A stretch of DNA of 64,000 bases from Rhizobacter koreensis. GTDB lineage: Bacteria; Pseudomonadota; Gammaproteobacteria; Burkholderiales; Burkholderiaceae_C. The notes beneath the pieces are model-generated. The model was not told the origin of the DNA and did not search any database. It worked only from the letters and a program-made list of their open reading frames with translations. Of this stretch, positions 8,886 through 17,285 are shown piece by piece (position 1 is the stretch's first letter; every line of letters starts with the position of its first letter). The DNA lies in contig NZ_JABWMJ010000005.1 in assembly GCF_013366375.1 (NCBI RefSeq), positions 124,001-188,000 on the forward strand, written 5' to 3'. The position numbers were made by a program, and so were the translations under genes.

Positions 8886-10769
8886 ATGAGCGCGTCGGCG
8901 CTGCTCCTGCAGGTCCTCACCGGGCTCGCGTCGGCATCGACGCTGTTCCTCGTCGCGAGCGGGCTGTCGCTGATCTTCGGCGTGACGCGCATCGTCAACT
9001 TCGCGCACGGCTCGTTCTACATGCTCGGCCTCTACGCGGCCGTGTGGCTTGCCGAGCGCCTCGGCGGCGGGCCGCTCGGCTTCTGGGGCGGCGTGCTGCT
9101 CGCCGCGCTCGCCGTCGCGCTGCTCGGCGCGCTGCTCGAGGCGCTGATCCTGCGCCGGCTCTACGCCGCGCCCGAGCTCTACCAGCTGCTCGCCACCTTC
9201 GCGCTCGTGCTCGTCGTCAAGGACGCGGCGCTGTGGGCCTGGGGCCCCGAGGACATCCTCGGGCCGAAGGCGCCCGGGCTCGGTGGCGTCGTGATGCTCT
9301 TCGAGCGGCCGTTCCCGACGTACGACGTGTTCCTGATCTTCGTCGGGCCGCTGGTGCTGGGCGCGCTCTGGCTGCTGCTGACGCGCACGCGCTGGGGGCT
9401 CCTGATCCGCGCGGCGACGCAGGACCGCGAGATGGTCGGCGCGCTCGGCGTCAGCGAGCGCTGGCTCTTCACCTCGGTGTTCGCGCTCGGCACCTTCCTC
9501 GCCGCGCTCGGCGGCGCGCTGCAGATGCCGCACGAGCCCGCCAACCTCAACCTCGACCTCGCGCTGATCGGGGAGGCGTTCGTGATCGTCGTGGTCGGCG
9601 GCATGGGCTCGATCGTCGGCGCCTTCGTCGCCGCGCTGCTGATCGCGATGGTCAAGGCGTTCTGCATCGCCGCCGGAACGGTCGACCTGTTCGGGGCCCC
9701 GTTCCCGCTCAGCCGCCTCACGCTGGTGGCCGAGTTCCTGGTGATGGCGGTGGTGCTGGTGTGGCGCCCCTGGGGCCTGTTCGGGCGCGCGCAGGCGGCG
9801 GTGCGTCTGGCGAGCGCGGCCGAGGCGCCACTGCGCCGCGTGCCGGCGCCCTGGCGCCGCGTCGGCTTCGTCGGCCTTGCGCTGCTGTTCCTGGTGCCGC
9901 TGTTGCAGCCGGTCGCGCCATACGCGGTGGTGCTGATGATCGACGTGCTGATCGCGGTGCTGTTCGCTGCCAGCCTGCACTTCTCGATGGGCCCGGCCGG
10001 CCTGCACTCGTTCGGCCACGCGGCCTATTTCGGGCTCGGCGCGTACGGCGCCGCGCTGTTCTTCCAGGGCCTGGCGCTGCCGATGGAAGCGGCGCTGCTG
10101 CTCGCGCCGCTGCTCGCCTTCGCGGGTGCGCTGCTGTTCGGCTGGTTCTGCGTGCGCCTGTCGGGCGTGTACCTCGCGATGCTGACGCTCGCGTTCGCGC
10201 AGATCGTCTGGTCGGTGGTTTACCAGTGGGACCCGGTCACCGGCGGCAGCAACGGCCTCCTGGGCATCTGGCCGGCCGACTGGCTCGCGGCCAAGCCCGC
10301 GTACTACCTGCTGACGCTGGTGTTCACGATCGCCGGCTGCGGCCTGCTCGTGCGCATCGTCCACGCGCCGCTCGGGCTTGCCTTGCGCGGCAGCCGCGAC
10401 TCGCCGCTGCGCGCGGCGGCGCTCGGCCTCGACGTGCCGCGCCTGCAGTGGCTCGCGTTCGTCGTCGCCGGCACGCTCGGCGGCGTCGCCGGCGCGCTGT
10501 TCGCGTTCGCCAAGGGCACCATCTCGCCGGAGACGCTCGGCATCGGCCGTTCGGTCGACGCGCTCGTGATGGTGCTGCTTGGCGGCGTGCAGGCGATCTC
10601 GGGCCCGTGGGTCGGCGCGGCGGTGTTCACCTGGCTGCAGGACAGCGTCGCGCGCCAGACCGACTATTGGCGCGCACTGCTCGGCGTGGTGATGCTTGCG
10701 CTCGTGATGCTGTTCCCGCTCGGCATCGCCGGCGGTCTGCGCCGCCTGTTCATGAGGGAGCCGGCGTGA
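8886..10769 (+). CDS. Fused Liv-type permease (LivH-LivM in one chain)
   Basis: A 627-residue inner-membrane protein carrying both permease subunits of a branched-chain amino-acid type ABC transporter. Residues about 1-300 are LivH-like (VASGLSLIFGVTRIVNFAHG, then the EAA-type loop IRAATQDREMVGALGV). Residues about 320-627 are LivM-like (GLHSFGHAAYFGLGAYGAAL, then ALRGSRDSPLRAAALGLDV). Most operons encode these as separate genes, as at 22826 and 23926 in this window. The stop overlaps the GTG of the ATPase gene at 10766, indicating translational coupling. Confidence 0.9.
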   Translation: MSASALLLQVLTGLASASTLFLVASGLSLIFGVTRIVNFAHGSFYMLGLYAAVWLAERLGGGPLGFWGGVLLAALAVALLGALLEALILRRLYAAPELYQLLATFALVLVVKDAALWAWGPEDILGPKAPGLGGVVMLFERPFPTYDVFLIFVGPLVLGALWLLLTRTRWGLLIRAATQDREMVGALGVSERWLFTSVFALGTFLAALGGALQMPHEPANLNLDLALIGEAFVIVVVGGMGSIVGAFVAALLIAMVKAFCIAAGTVDLFGAPFPLSRLTLVAEFLVMAVVLVWRPWGLFGRAQAAVRLASAAEAPLRRVPAPWRRVGFVGLALLFLVPLLQPVAPYAVVLMIDVLIAVLFAASLHFSMGPAGLHSFGHAAYFGLGAYGAALFFQGLALPMEAALLLAPLLAFAGALLFGWFCVRLSGVYLAMLTLAFAQIVWSVVYQWDPVTGGSNGLLGIWPADWLAAKPAYYLLTLVFTIAGCGLLVRIVHAPLGLALRGSRDSPLRAAALGLDVPRLQWLAFVVAGTLGGVAGALFAFAKGTISPETLGIGRSVDALVMVLLGGVQAISGPWVGAAVFTWLQDSVARQTDYWRALLGVVMLALVMLFPLGIAGGLRRLFMREPA

Positions 10770-12385
10770 GCGCGCCCTCGGCCACCGCGTCGCCTGCGCG
10801 TCCGCTGCTCGAGGTGCGCGGCCTGGCCAAGTCGTTCGGCGGCGTCGTCGCGGTGAAGGACGCGAGCTTCGACCTCGCGGCCGGCGAGATGCTGGCGCTG
10901 ATCGGCCCGAACGGCGCCGGCAAGACGACCTGCTTCAACATGGTCGGCGGCCAGCTGCGCCCCGACGCCGGGTCGGTGAAGCTCGACGGCAGCGAGCTCG
11001 TCGGGCTGGGCCCCACGGCGATCGGCCGGCGCGGCGTCGCGCGCACCTTCCAGATCGCCGAGACCTTCGGCTCGCTCACGGTGCTCGAAAACGTGCAGCT
11101 CGCGCTGCTTGCGCAGTACGGCGAGGCGTGGCGTGGCTGGGGCCGCGCCGAGCACCGCCATCGCGACGAGGCCCTCGCCCTGCTCGAGCAGGTCGGCATG
11201 GCTGCGCAGGCGGGGCGCGCGATGCGCGTGCTCGCCTACGGCGACGTCAAGCGCGTCGAGCTCGCGCTCGCGCTGGCGATGCAGCCGCGCCTCCTGCTGA
11301 TGGACGAGCCGACCGCCGGCATGGGCCCCGCCGAGCGCGGCGCGCTGATGGCGCTGACGCGGCGCCTCGCCCGCGAGCAGTCGATCGGCGTGCTGTTCAC
11401 CGAGCACAGCATGGACGTCGTGTTCGCGCATGCCGACCGCCTGATCGTGCTGGTGCGCGGCGAGCTGATTGCAGCGGGGCCTCCCGCGGTCCTCCGCGAG
11501 GATGCGGCGGTGCGCGCGGCGTATCTCGGCGGCGCCGACCTCGCGTCGGCCGCGCAGCCGGCGCCCGCGGCGGCGCGCCCTGATCCGGAGCCGGCACCCG
11601 CGGCGATCGGGCGCATCCATGCCGACCGAGCACCGGCCGGTGCTCGAGCCGCCGCCGTCGACGCGGCCGGCACGGCCGCGCCGCTGCTCGACGCCGCCGA
11701 CCTCGCCGCCTGGTACGGCCAGGCGCAGATCCTGTTCGGCGTCTCGCTGCAGGTCGCGGCGGGCGAGTGCGTCGCGCTGATGGGCCGCAACGGTGCCGGC
11801 AAGTCGACCACGATGAAGGCGATCATGGGGGTGGTCGCGAGGCGGCGCGGGCAGGTCCGCTTCGCCGGTGCCGACCTCGTCGGGCTGCCGCCGCACCGCA
11901 TCAGCCGGCTCGGCGTCGGCTGGGTTCCCGAGGACCGGCGCATCTTCGGCGACCTCACCGTGGCCGAGAACCTGGCGCTCGGCGCACAGCCGCGCCGCGC
12001 CGATGCGCCGCACTGGACCGAAGCGCGCGTCTTCGAGCTGTTCCCGCACCTCGCGAGCCTGCGCGATCGCCTCGGGGCGCAGATGAGCGGCGGCGAGCAG
12101 CAGATGCTCACCGTCGCGCGCACGCTGATGGGCCAGCCGCGGCTCATCCTGCTCGACGAGCCGTCCGAAGGCGTCGCCCCGCTGGTCGTCGAGCAGATGG
12201 CCGAGACGATCGCGAGTCTCAAGCGCGAGGGTCTGGCGATCCTGCTCTCGGAGCAGAACTTCGCCTTCGCGCGCGGTGTCGCCGACCGCGCGGTGGTGCT
12301 CGAGAAGGGTCAGGTGCGCTACAGCGGGTCGATGGCCGAGCTCGACGCCGACGCGGCTGCGCAGCAGGCCCTGTTCGGGGTCTAG
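10766..12385 (+). CDS. Fused Liv-type ATPase (LivG-LivF in one chain)
   Basis: A 539-residue cytoplasmic protein with two ABC ATPase domains. The LivG-like N-domain has Walker A GPNGAGKT at residues 47-54 and Walker B LLLMDEPTAGMG. The LivF-like C-domain has Walker A GRNGAGKS at 340-347, signature MSGGEQQML and Walker B ILLDEPSEGVAP. They are joined by a Pro/Ala-rich linker (about 255-310). In the N-domain the signature region reads LAYGDVKRVELA instead of the usual LSGG or LPYG form. The GTG start at 10766 overlaps the permease stop by 4 nt. Together with 7625 and 8886 this gives a complete transporter from three polypeptides. Confidence 0.92.
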   Translation: MSAPSATASPARPLLEVRGLAKSFGGVVAVKDASFDLAAGEMLALIGPNGAGKTTCFNMVGGQLRPDAGSVKLDGSELVGLGPTAIGRRGVARTFQIAETFGSLTVLENVQLALLAQYGEAWRGWGRAEHRHRDEALALLEQVGMAAQAGRAMRVLAYGDVKRVELALALAMQPRLLLMDEPTAGMGPAERGALMALTRRLAREQSIGVLFTEHSMDVVFAHADRLIVLVRGELIAAGPPAVLREDAAVRAAYLGGADLASAAQPAPAAARPDPEPAPAAIGRIHADRAPAGARAAAVDAAGTAAPLLDAADLAAWYGQAQILFGVSLQVAAGECVALMGRNGAGKSTTMKAIMGVVARRRGQVRFAGADLVGLPPHRISRLGVGWVPEDRRIFGDLTVAENLALGAQPRRADAPHWTEARVFELFPHLASLRDRLGAQMSGGEQQMLTVARTLMGQPRLILLDEPSEGVAPLVVEQMAETIASLKREGLAILLSEQNFAFARGVADRAVVLEKGQVRYSGSMAELDADAAAQQALFGV

Positions 12386-12466
12386 CAGCCAGGTGACGCG
12401 GCGCTCGGGGCCGCGGCCGAGCTGCATGCGAACGCCTCCCGGGCCGCTGTGGGACGATCGCAGCCG

Positions 12467-12685
12467 ATGCAGAACCCGCCATCCCTGAAGCCCGCGCCCA
12501 TCGCCAGCCCCTGCACCGGCGTCTGCCGCATCGACCCGGCGAGCGGCTGGTGCGAGGGCTGCGCGCGCACGCTCGACGAGATCGCCGCGTGGGGCAGCCT
12601 CGACCCCATGGAGCGGCGGGCCGTCTGCAAGCAGTTGCCGGCGCGTCGCGCCGCGCTCGCCACCACGTTGCGGCCGCTGCGATGA
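12467..12685 (+). CDS. DUF1289 small cysteine-rich protein
   Basis: A 72-residue protein with the DUF1289 pattern: SPCTGVC, then WCEGCARTLDEIAAW, then a late Cys. This gives C-x3-C and C-x2-C pairs that probably bind a metal. The family function is not established. An alternative GTG at 12449 would add six residues; the ATG is preferred. Its stop overlaps the ATG of the next gene (ATGA at 12682), so the two are translationally coupled. Confidence 0.85.
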   Translation: MQNPPSLKPAPIASPCTGVCRIDPASGWCEGCARTLDEIAAWGSLDPMERRAVCKQLPARRAALATTLRPLR

Positions 12686-13332
12686 ACCGCATCGACTTCT
12701 GGTTCGACCCGGTCTCGCCGTACGCGTACCTCGCGTTCGAACGCTTGCCCGAAGCGCTGGTCGGGCTCTCGTACGAGGTGCGCTACCGGCCGCTGGTCTT
12801 CGGGGCGCTGCTCAAGCACTTCGGCCAGAAAGGGCCCGCCGAGATCGAGCCGAAGCGGCAGTGGACCTTCCGCCACGTGCACTGGCTTGCAGCACGCGAC
12901 GAGGTCGAACTGCAGACGCCCGCGGTGCACCCGTTCAATTCGCTCGCGCTGTCGCGCCTGGCCTGGGCCTGTGCGAAGGAGGGCGCGACACCGAACCGCC
13001 ACGTCTGCGAGATGATCCTGCGCCACGCGTGGCGTGGCGGCGGTTCCGACGCGGCCGATCCGCAGCGCGTCGAGGCGCTGACCGAGCGCCTTGCGCCGCC
13101 CGTCGATCCGGGCGGCGAGGCGGCAAAGCAGCGCCTGCGCGACTCGACCGAGGCGGCGCTCGCGGCCGGGGTGTTCGGCGTGCCGACGCTCGGCGTCGCC
13201 GGCAAGCTGTTCTGGGGCTTCGACGCGCTGGAGATGGTTGCGGGGTGCCTGCGTGGCGACCCCTGGTTCACCGGCGGCGACTGGGAGCGCGAGGGCGCAC
13301 CGCGACCCGGCGTGCGGCGCGCCGGCAGCTGA
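12682..13332 (+). CDS. 2-hydroxychromene-2-carboxylate isomerase family protein (second copy)
   Basis: A 216-residue kappa-GST/DsbA-fold protein. The N-terminus IDFWFDPVSPYAYLAF holds the GSH-site Ser, and the C-terminal GVFGVPTLGVAGKLFWGFDAL is the conserved cis-Pro/FWG segment. It is only distantly similar to the protein at 5211, so this is not a recent duplication. It overlaps the DUF1289 gene by four bases. The true substrate is unknown; a role in aromatic catabolism is family inference. Confidence 0.85.
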   Translation: MNRIDFWFDPVSPYAYLAFERLPEALVGLSYEVRYRPLVFGALLKHFGQKGPAEIEPKRQWTFRHVHWLAARDEVELQTPAVHPFNSLALSRLAWACAKEGATPNRHVCEMILRHAWRGGGSDAADPQRVEALTERLAPPVDPGGEAAKQRLRDSTEAALAAGVFGVPTLGVAGKLFWGFDALEMVAGCLRGDPWFTGGDWEREGAPRPGVRRAGS

Positions 13333-13567
13333 TCCGCGCGGCGCGGAGCGCCGGCTCGCCGGGAGCGACGACGCGCCGCAGGCGTGCCACGAACAGCAGC
13401 GTCGCGCGGGCCGTAACGCACATCGCAGTGCCTGTGTCTCCGGGTTTCACCCAGTGTGAGCGCGGCCGTCGGCTCGGGCATCCCCGGGGCAGAGCACGCG
13501 GCGCATTCCCTCAACATAGCGGTGGCCTCGCCGCCCGGCGACAACACCCATACGAGGAGGTTTCTAC

Positions 13568-15265
13568 ATGGTTGCATCTGCGGTGCCCGCAAACCCGGCG
13601 GTCCCACGACCCATGACCAGCGAAGAGAAGAAGGTCATCTTCGCGTCGAGTCTGGGGACCGTGTTCGAGTGGTACGACTTCTACCTGTACGGGTCGCTGG
13701 CGGCGATCATCGGCCGGCAGTTCTTCGCCGCGCTCGATCCCACGGCCGCGTTCATCGCCTCGCTGATGGCGTTCGCGGCGGGCTTTCTGGTGCGACCGTT
13801 CGGGGCCATCGTGTTCGGGCGCCTGGGCGACATGATCGGCCGCAAGTACACCTTCCTCGTCACCATCCTCTTGATGGGCCTGTCGACCTTCATCGTCGGC
13901 ATCCTGCCCAACTACGCCGCCATCGGCGCAGCCGCGCCGATCATCCTCGTGGCGCTGCGCCTGGTGCAGGGCCTGGCGCTCGGCGGTGAGTACGGCGGTG
14001 CGGCGACCTACGTGGCCGAGCACGCCCCGCACGGCAAGCGCGGCGCGTACACCTCGTGGATCCAGACCACCGCGACGATGGGCCTGTTCCTCTCGCTCAT
14101 CGTCATCATCGCCGTCAAGGCCATGGTCGGCGACGAGGCCTTCAACGCCTGGGGCTGGCGCATCCCGTTCCTGATCTCCATCGTGCTGCTGGGCATCTCG
14201 GTGTGGATCCGGCTCAAGCTCAACGAGTCGCCGGCGTTCGCCAAGATGAAGTCCGAGGGCAAGACCTCCAAGGCGCCGCTGTCGGAGTCGTTCGCCAACT
14301 GGAAGAACGGCAAGATCGTGCTGCTGGCCCTGCTGGGCCTCACCGCCGGCCAGGGCGTCGTCTGGTACACGGGCCAGTTCTACGCGCTCTTTTTCCTCAC
14401 CGCGCAGCTCAAGGTCGAGGCCACCACCGCGCAGCTCATGATCGGCGCGGCGCTCCTGCTCGGCACGCCGTTCTTCATCGTGTTCGGCGCCTTGTCCGAC
14501 CGCATCGGCAGAAAGCCCATCATCATGGCCGGCTGCCTGATCGCGGCGCTGACCTACTTCCCGCTGTTCGGCGCGCTCACGCAGGCGGCCAACCCCGAGC
14601 TTGCCGCCGCGCAGGCCAACAACAAGGTCGTCGTCCACGCCGACCCGAGCCAGTGCTCGTTCCAGGGCAGCCCGATCGCGCGCGAGATCGACTTCCGCAC
14701 CTCGTGCGACATCGCCAAGCGCTTCCTCGCGCAAAGCTCGGTCAGCTACGACAACGCCGACGCGCCGGCCGGCACGCCCGCGACCGTCACGATCGGCAAC
14801 ACCACCATCACGCCGCCGGCGGCCAACGTCGTCAACCAGAAGTTCGACGCCGACAGCACCGCCAAGATTGCCGCGTTCAAGAAGGAGATCGGCAGCGCGC
14901 TCAGCGCCGCGGGCTACCCGGCCAAGGCCAAGCCGATCGAGTTCATGGGCGGGCAGTGGTGGAAGATCGTCGCGATCCTGTGGATCCTCGTCATCTACGT
15001 GACGATGGTCTACGGCCCGATCGCCGCGGCGCTGGTGGAGCTCTTCCCCACGCGCATCCGCTACACGTCGATGAGCCTGCCGTACCACGTGGGCAACGGC
15101 TGGTTCGGCGGGCTCCTGCCGACGACGACGTTCGCGATCGTCGCCTCCACGGGCAACATGTACAACGGCCTGTGGTACCCGATCGTGATCGCGGTGATGA
15201 CCTTCATCATCGGCACGCTCTTCATCCGCGAGACCAAGGACGTCGACATCTACGCGAACGACTGA
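13568..15265 (+). CDS. MFS transporter, metabolite:H+ symporter type, with large soluble insertion
   Basis: A 565-residue 12-TM carrier of the MHS (ProP/ShiA/KgtP-like) branch. Hallmarks are SSLGTVFEWYDFYLYG in TM1, the GRLGDMIGRK loop 2-3 motif, RLVQGLALGGEYGGAATYVAE, and GALSDRIGRKP between TM8 and TM9. Between about residues 345 and 460 a polar insertion of about 115 residues with two cysteines (SQCSF and SCDIA) interrupts the second half, most likely on the periplasmic side. Plain MHS proteins are about 430-450 residues. The ATG is preceded by a strong GAGGAGG RBS. The substrate (osmolyte or dicarboxylate) is not decidable. A strong terminator follows at 15311. Confidence 0.88.
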   Translation: MVASAVPANPAVPRPMTSEEKKVIFASSLGTVFEWYDFYLYGSLAAIIGRQFFAALDPTAAFIASLMAFAAGFLVRPFGAIVFGRLGDMIGRKYTFLVTILLMGLSTFIVGILPNYAAIGAAAPIILVALRLVQGLALGGEYGGAATYVAEHAPHGKRGAYTSWIQTTATMGLFLSLIVIIAVKAMVGDEAFNAWGWRIPFLISIVLLGISVWIRLKLNESPAFAKMKSEGKTSKAPLSESFANWKNGKIVLLALLGLTAGQGVVWYTGQFYALFFLTAQLKVEATTAQLMIGAALLLGTPFFIVFGALSDRIGRKPIIMAGCLIAALTYFPLFGALTQAANPELAAAQANNKVVVHADPSQCSFQGSPIAREIDFRTSCDIAKRFLAQSSVSYDNADAPAGTPATVTIGNTTITPPAANVVNQKFDADSTAKIAAFKKEIGSALSAAGYPAKAKPIEFMGGQWWKIVAILWILVIYVTMVYGPIAAALVELFPTRIRYTSMSLPYHVGNGWFGGLLPTTTFAIVASTGNMYNGLWYPIVIAVMTFIIGTLFIRETKDVDIYAND

Positions 15266-15310
15266 GGCTCGTGATGCCGCCGACCCACGGGTCGGCGGGC
15301 GTCAGAACGA

Positions 15311-15345
15311 AAGCCGGCGTGGTCGCGAGACCCGTCGGCTTTTTC
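15311..15345 (+). terminator. Rho-independent terminator after the MFS gene
   Basis: AGCCGGCG pairs with CGTCGGCT (one G-T pair). Stacked on it is an inner GGTC-GCGA-GACC hairpin with a GNRA tetraloop, and the tail is TTTTTC. It lies between the convergent MFS and malonyl-CoA synthetase genes. Confidence 0.85.
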
Positions 15346-15417
15346 GTCGAGGCTTCGCCGAGGCCGCCTCCCGTCGACGCGGTCCAGCCGCGTGACGAGG
15401 CCGCCTGCGACGCACCG

Positions 15418-16974
15418 CTAGCGGGTCGCCCCGAACAGGTCCCGATGCTGCTCGCGCAGCAGGTTCTTCTGCACCTTGCCCATCGTGTTGCGCGGCAGCT
15501 CGTCGACGATGAACAGGTGCTTGGGCACCTTGAAGCCGGCGATGCGCGTCTTGAGCTCGGCGACGAGGCGCTGCGGGTCGAGCGTCATGCCCGGGCGGGC
15601 GGTGACGACGGCGATCACGCCCTCGCCCAGGTCGCGGTGCGGCACGCCGACGACGGCGCTCTCGGCCACTCCGGGCAGCTCGTTGAGGTAGCCCTCGACC
15701 TCGGCCGGGTAGACGTTGTAGCCGCCGCTGATGATGAGGTCCTTGCTGCGGCCGACGATGGTGAGATAGCCGTCGGCGTCGAAGCGGCCGACGTCGCCGG
15801 TCTTGAACCAGCCGTCGGCGGTGAACTCCTCGCGGGTGCGCTCGGGCATCCGCCAGTAGCCCTTGAACACGTTCGGCCCGGTGACCTGGATGTTGCCGAC
15901 CGCGCCCTGCGGCACCGCGGCACCGCTGTCGTCGCAGATGCGCAGGCCGACGCCGGGCAGTGCGAATCCGACGGTGCCGCCGCGCCGTTCGCCTTCGCTT
16001 TCGCGATACGGGTTCGACGTCAGCATCGCCGTCTCGCTCATGCCGTAGCGCTCGAGAATGGTATGACCCGTGCGCTCGCGGAACGCGTTGAAGGTGTCGA
16101 TGAGGAGCGGCGCCGACCCGCTGATGAAGAGCCGCATCGTGCGGCACGCCTCGCGCGTGAGCCCGGGTTCGGCGAGCAGCCGCACGTAGAGCGTCGGCAC
16201 GCCCATGAACACGGTGGCTTCGGGCAAGTGCTCGACCACCACCTTCGGGTCGAACTTGGCGAGCCACAGCATCCTGCTGCCGTTGAGCAGCGCGCCGTGG
16301 GTCGCGACGAACAGGCCGTGCACGTGGAAGATCGGCAGCGTGTGGATCAGCACGTCGCCCGGCACCCAGCCCCAGTAGTCCTTCAGCACCCGCGCGTTCG
16401 AGAGCAGGTTGCCGTGGCTCAGCATCGCGCCCTTGCTGCGCCCGGTGGTGCCGCTGGTGTAGAGAATCGCGGCCAGGGTGTCGGCGTCGACCTCGACCGG
16501 CTCCTGCGCCGCCGGGTGGTGCTGGGCGCGGTCCAGAAGCGTTCCGGTGCGGTCGGTGTTCAGCGTGAACACGTTCTGGCAGCCGGCCTTGAACGCGATC
16601 GTCGACACCTCGGCGAAGTAGGTCGACGAGCAGACCATGACGCCGGGTTCGGCGTTGCCGACGAAGTATTCGATCTCGGCGGCACGGTAGGCGGTGTTGA
16701 GCGGCAGGTAGACGAAGCCGGCGCGCAGCACCGCGAGGTACAGCATCAGGGCCTCGACCGATTTCTCGACCTGCACCGCCACGCGGGTGCCGGGCTCGAG
16801 GTCGAGCGCCTGCAGCAGGTTCGCCATCATCGCGCTGCCGGCATCGAGGTCGCGCCACGTGTAGGCATGCGATTCGGTGCCGCCGATGGTCTGGATCGCG
16901 ATCGCGTCGAGGTCGCCCGGAAAGCCCGCGCGCAGGGCGGCGAACAGGTTGCCGTCGTCGCTCACCGCAGCCAT
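15418..16974 (-). CDS. matB: Malonyl-CoA synthetase (ANL superfamily acyl-CoA ligase)
   Basis: A 518-residue adenylate-forming ligase that converts malonate, CoA and ATP to malonyl-CoA in the cytoplasm. The AMP-binding motif YTSGTTGRSKGAM begins at residue 172, followed by the A5 segment ERYGMSETAMLTSNPY with a nearby GGTVGFALPGV that is characteristic of MatB rather than long-chain ligases. Next come the hinge WFKTGDVGRFDADGYLTIVGR and the C-terminal catalytic Lys in PRNTMGKVQK. The ATG at 16974 has a GGAGG RBS 8 nt upstream; a longer in-frame extension to 17136 has no RBS. No malonyl-CoA decarboxylase (matA) is adjacent, so the exact substrate (malonate or methylmalonate) remains inference. 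Confidence 0.85.
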   Translation of the reverse strand: MAAVSDDGNLFAALRAGFPGDLDAIAIQTIGGTESHAYTWRDLDAGSAMMANLLQALDLEPGTRVAVQVEKSVEALMLYLAVLRAGFVYLPLNTAYRAAEIEYFVGNAEPGVMVCSSTYFAEVSTIAFKAGCQNVFTLNTDRTGTLLDRAQHHPAAQEPVEVDADTLAAILYTSGTTGRSKGAMLSHGNLLSNARVLKDYWGWVPGDVLIHTLPIFHVHGLFVATHGALLNGSRMLWLAKFDPKVVVEHLPEATVFMGVPTLYVRLLAEPGLTREACRTMRLFISGSAPLLIDTFNAFRERTGHTILERYGMSETAMLTSNPYRESEGERRGGTVGFALPGVGLRICDDSGAAVPQGAVGNIQVTGPNVFKGYWRMPERTREEFTADGWFKTGDVGRFDADGYLTIVGRSKDLIISGGYNVYPAEVEGYLNELPGVAESAVVGVPHRDLGEGVIAVVTARPGMTLDPQRLVAELKTRIAGFKVPKHLFIVDELPRNTMGKVQKNLLREQHRDLFGATR

Positions 16975-17285
16975 GCACACGCCTCCGGGTTCAGGACATG
17001 CGACGCTGCCACGCGGCCGGCGTGCCGCGCGCTCGCGGCGCGCTCGAGGGTGGTGCGGCTGCCACCCGGCAGCAGGCCGAGGGGCGCGGGGAAAGGTCTC
17101 GTCATGGGTCGGGGTTGCGAGGGGCGCGGCGATCATCCGGGCAATCGGCGCGCCGCGGAGACGCCGAAAACCCGCACGGATGATGCGTCACCCGCGCGTA
17201 CCCCACGACAGCCACGTCGCTAGGCGCGCCGAATGCACGTTTTCGAGCGCCCGGCGGAGCGACCCGGTCGGGATAATTTCGTCGC
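16975..17285. other. Divergent intergenic region between matB and the TonB receptor
   Basis: 311 bp with no credible ORF. It must hold the promoters for both divergent genes. I looked for a cobalamin or other riboswitch core in front of the TonB receptor and saw none. There is no convincing operator. Confidence 0.5.

Noticed and set aside
16975..17285. Cobalamin riboswitch in front of the TonB receptor
   Set aside because: GC-rich hairpins are present but no B12-box core or kissing-loop elements could be matched.
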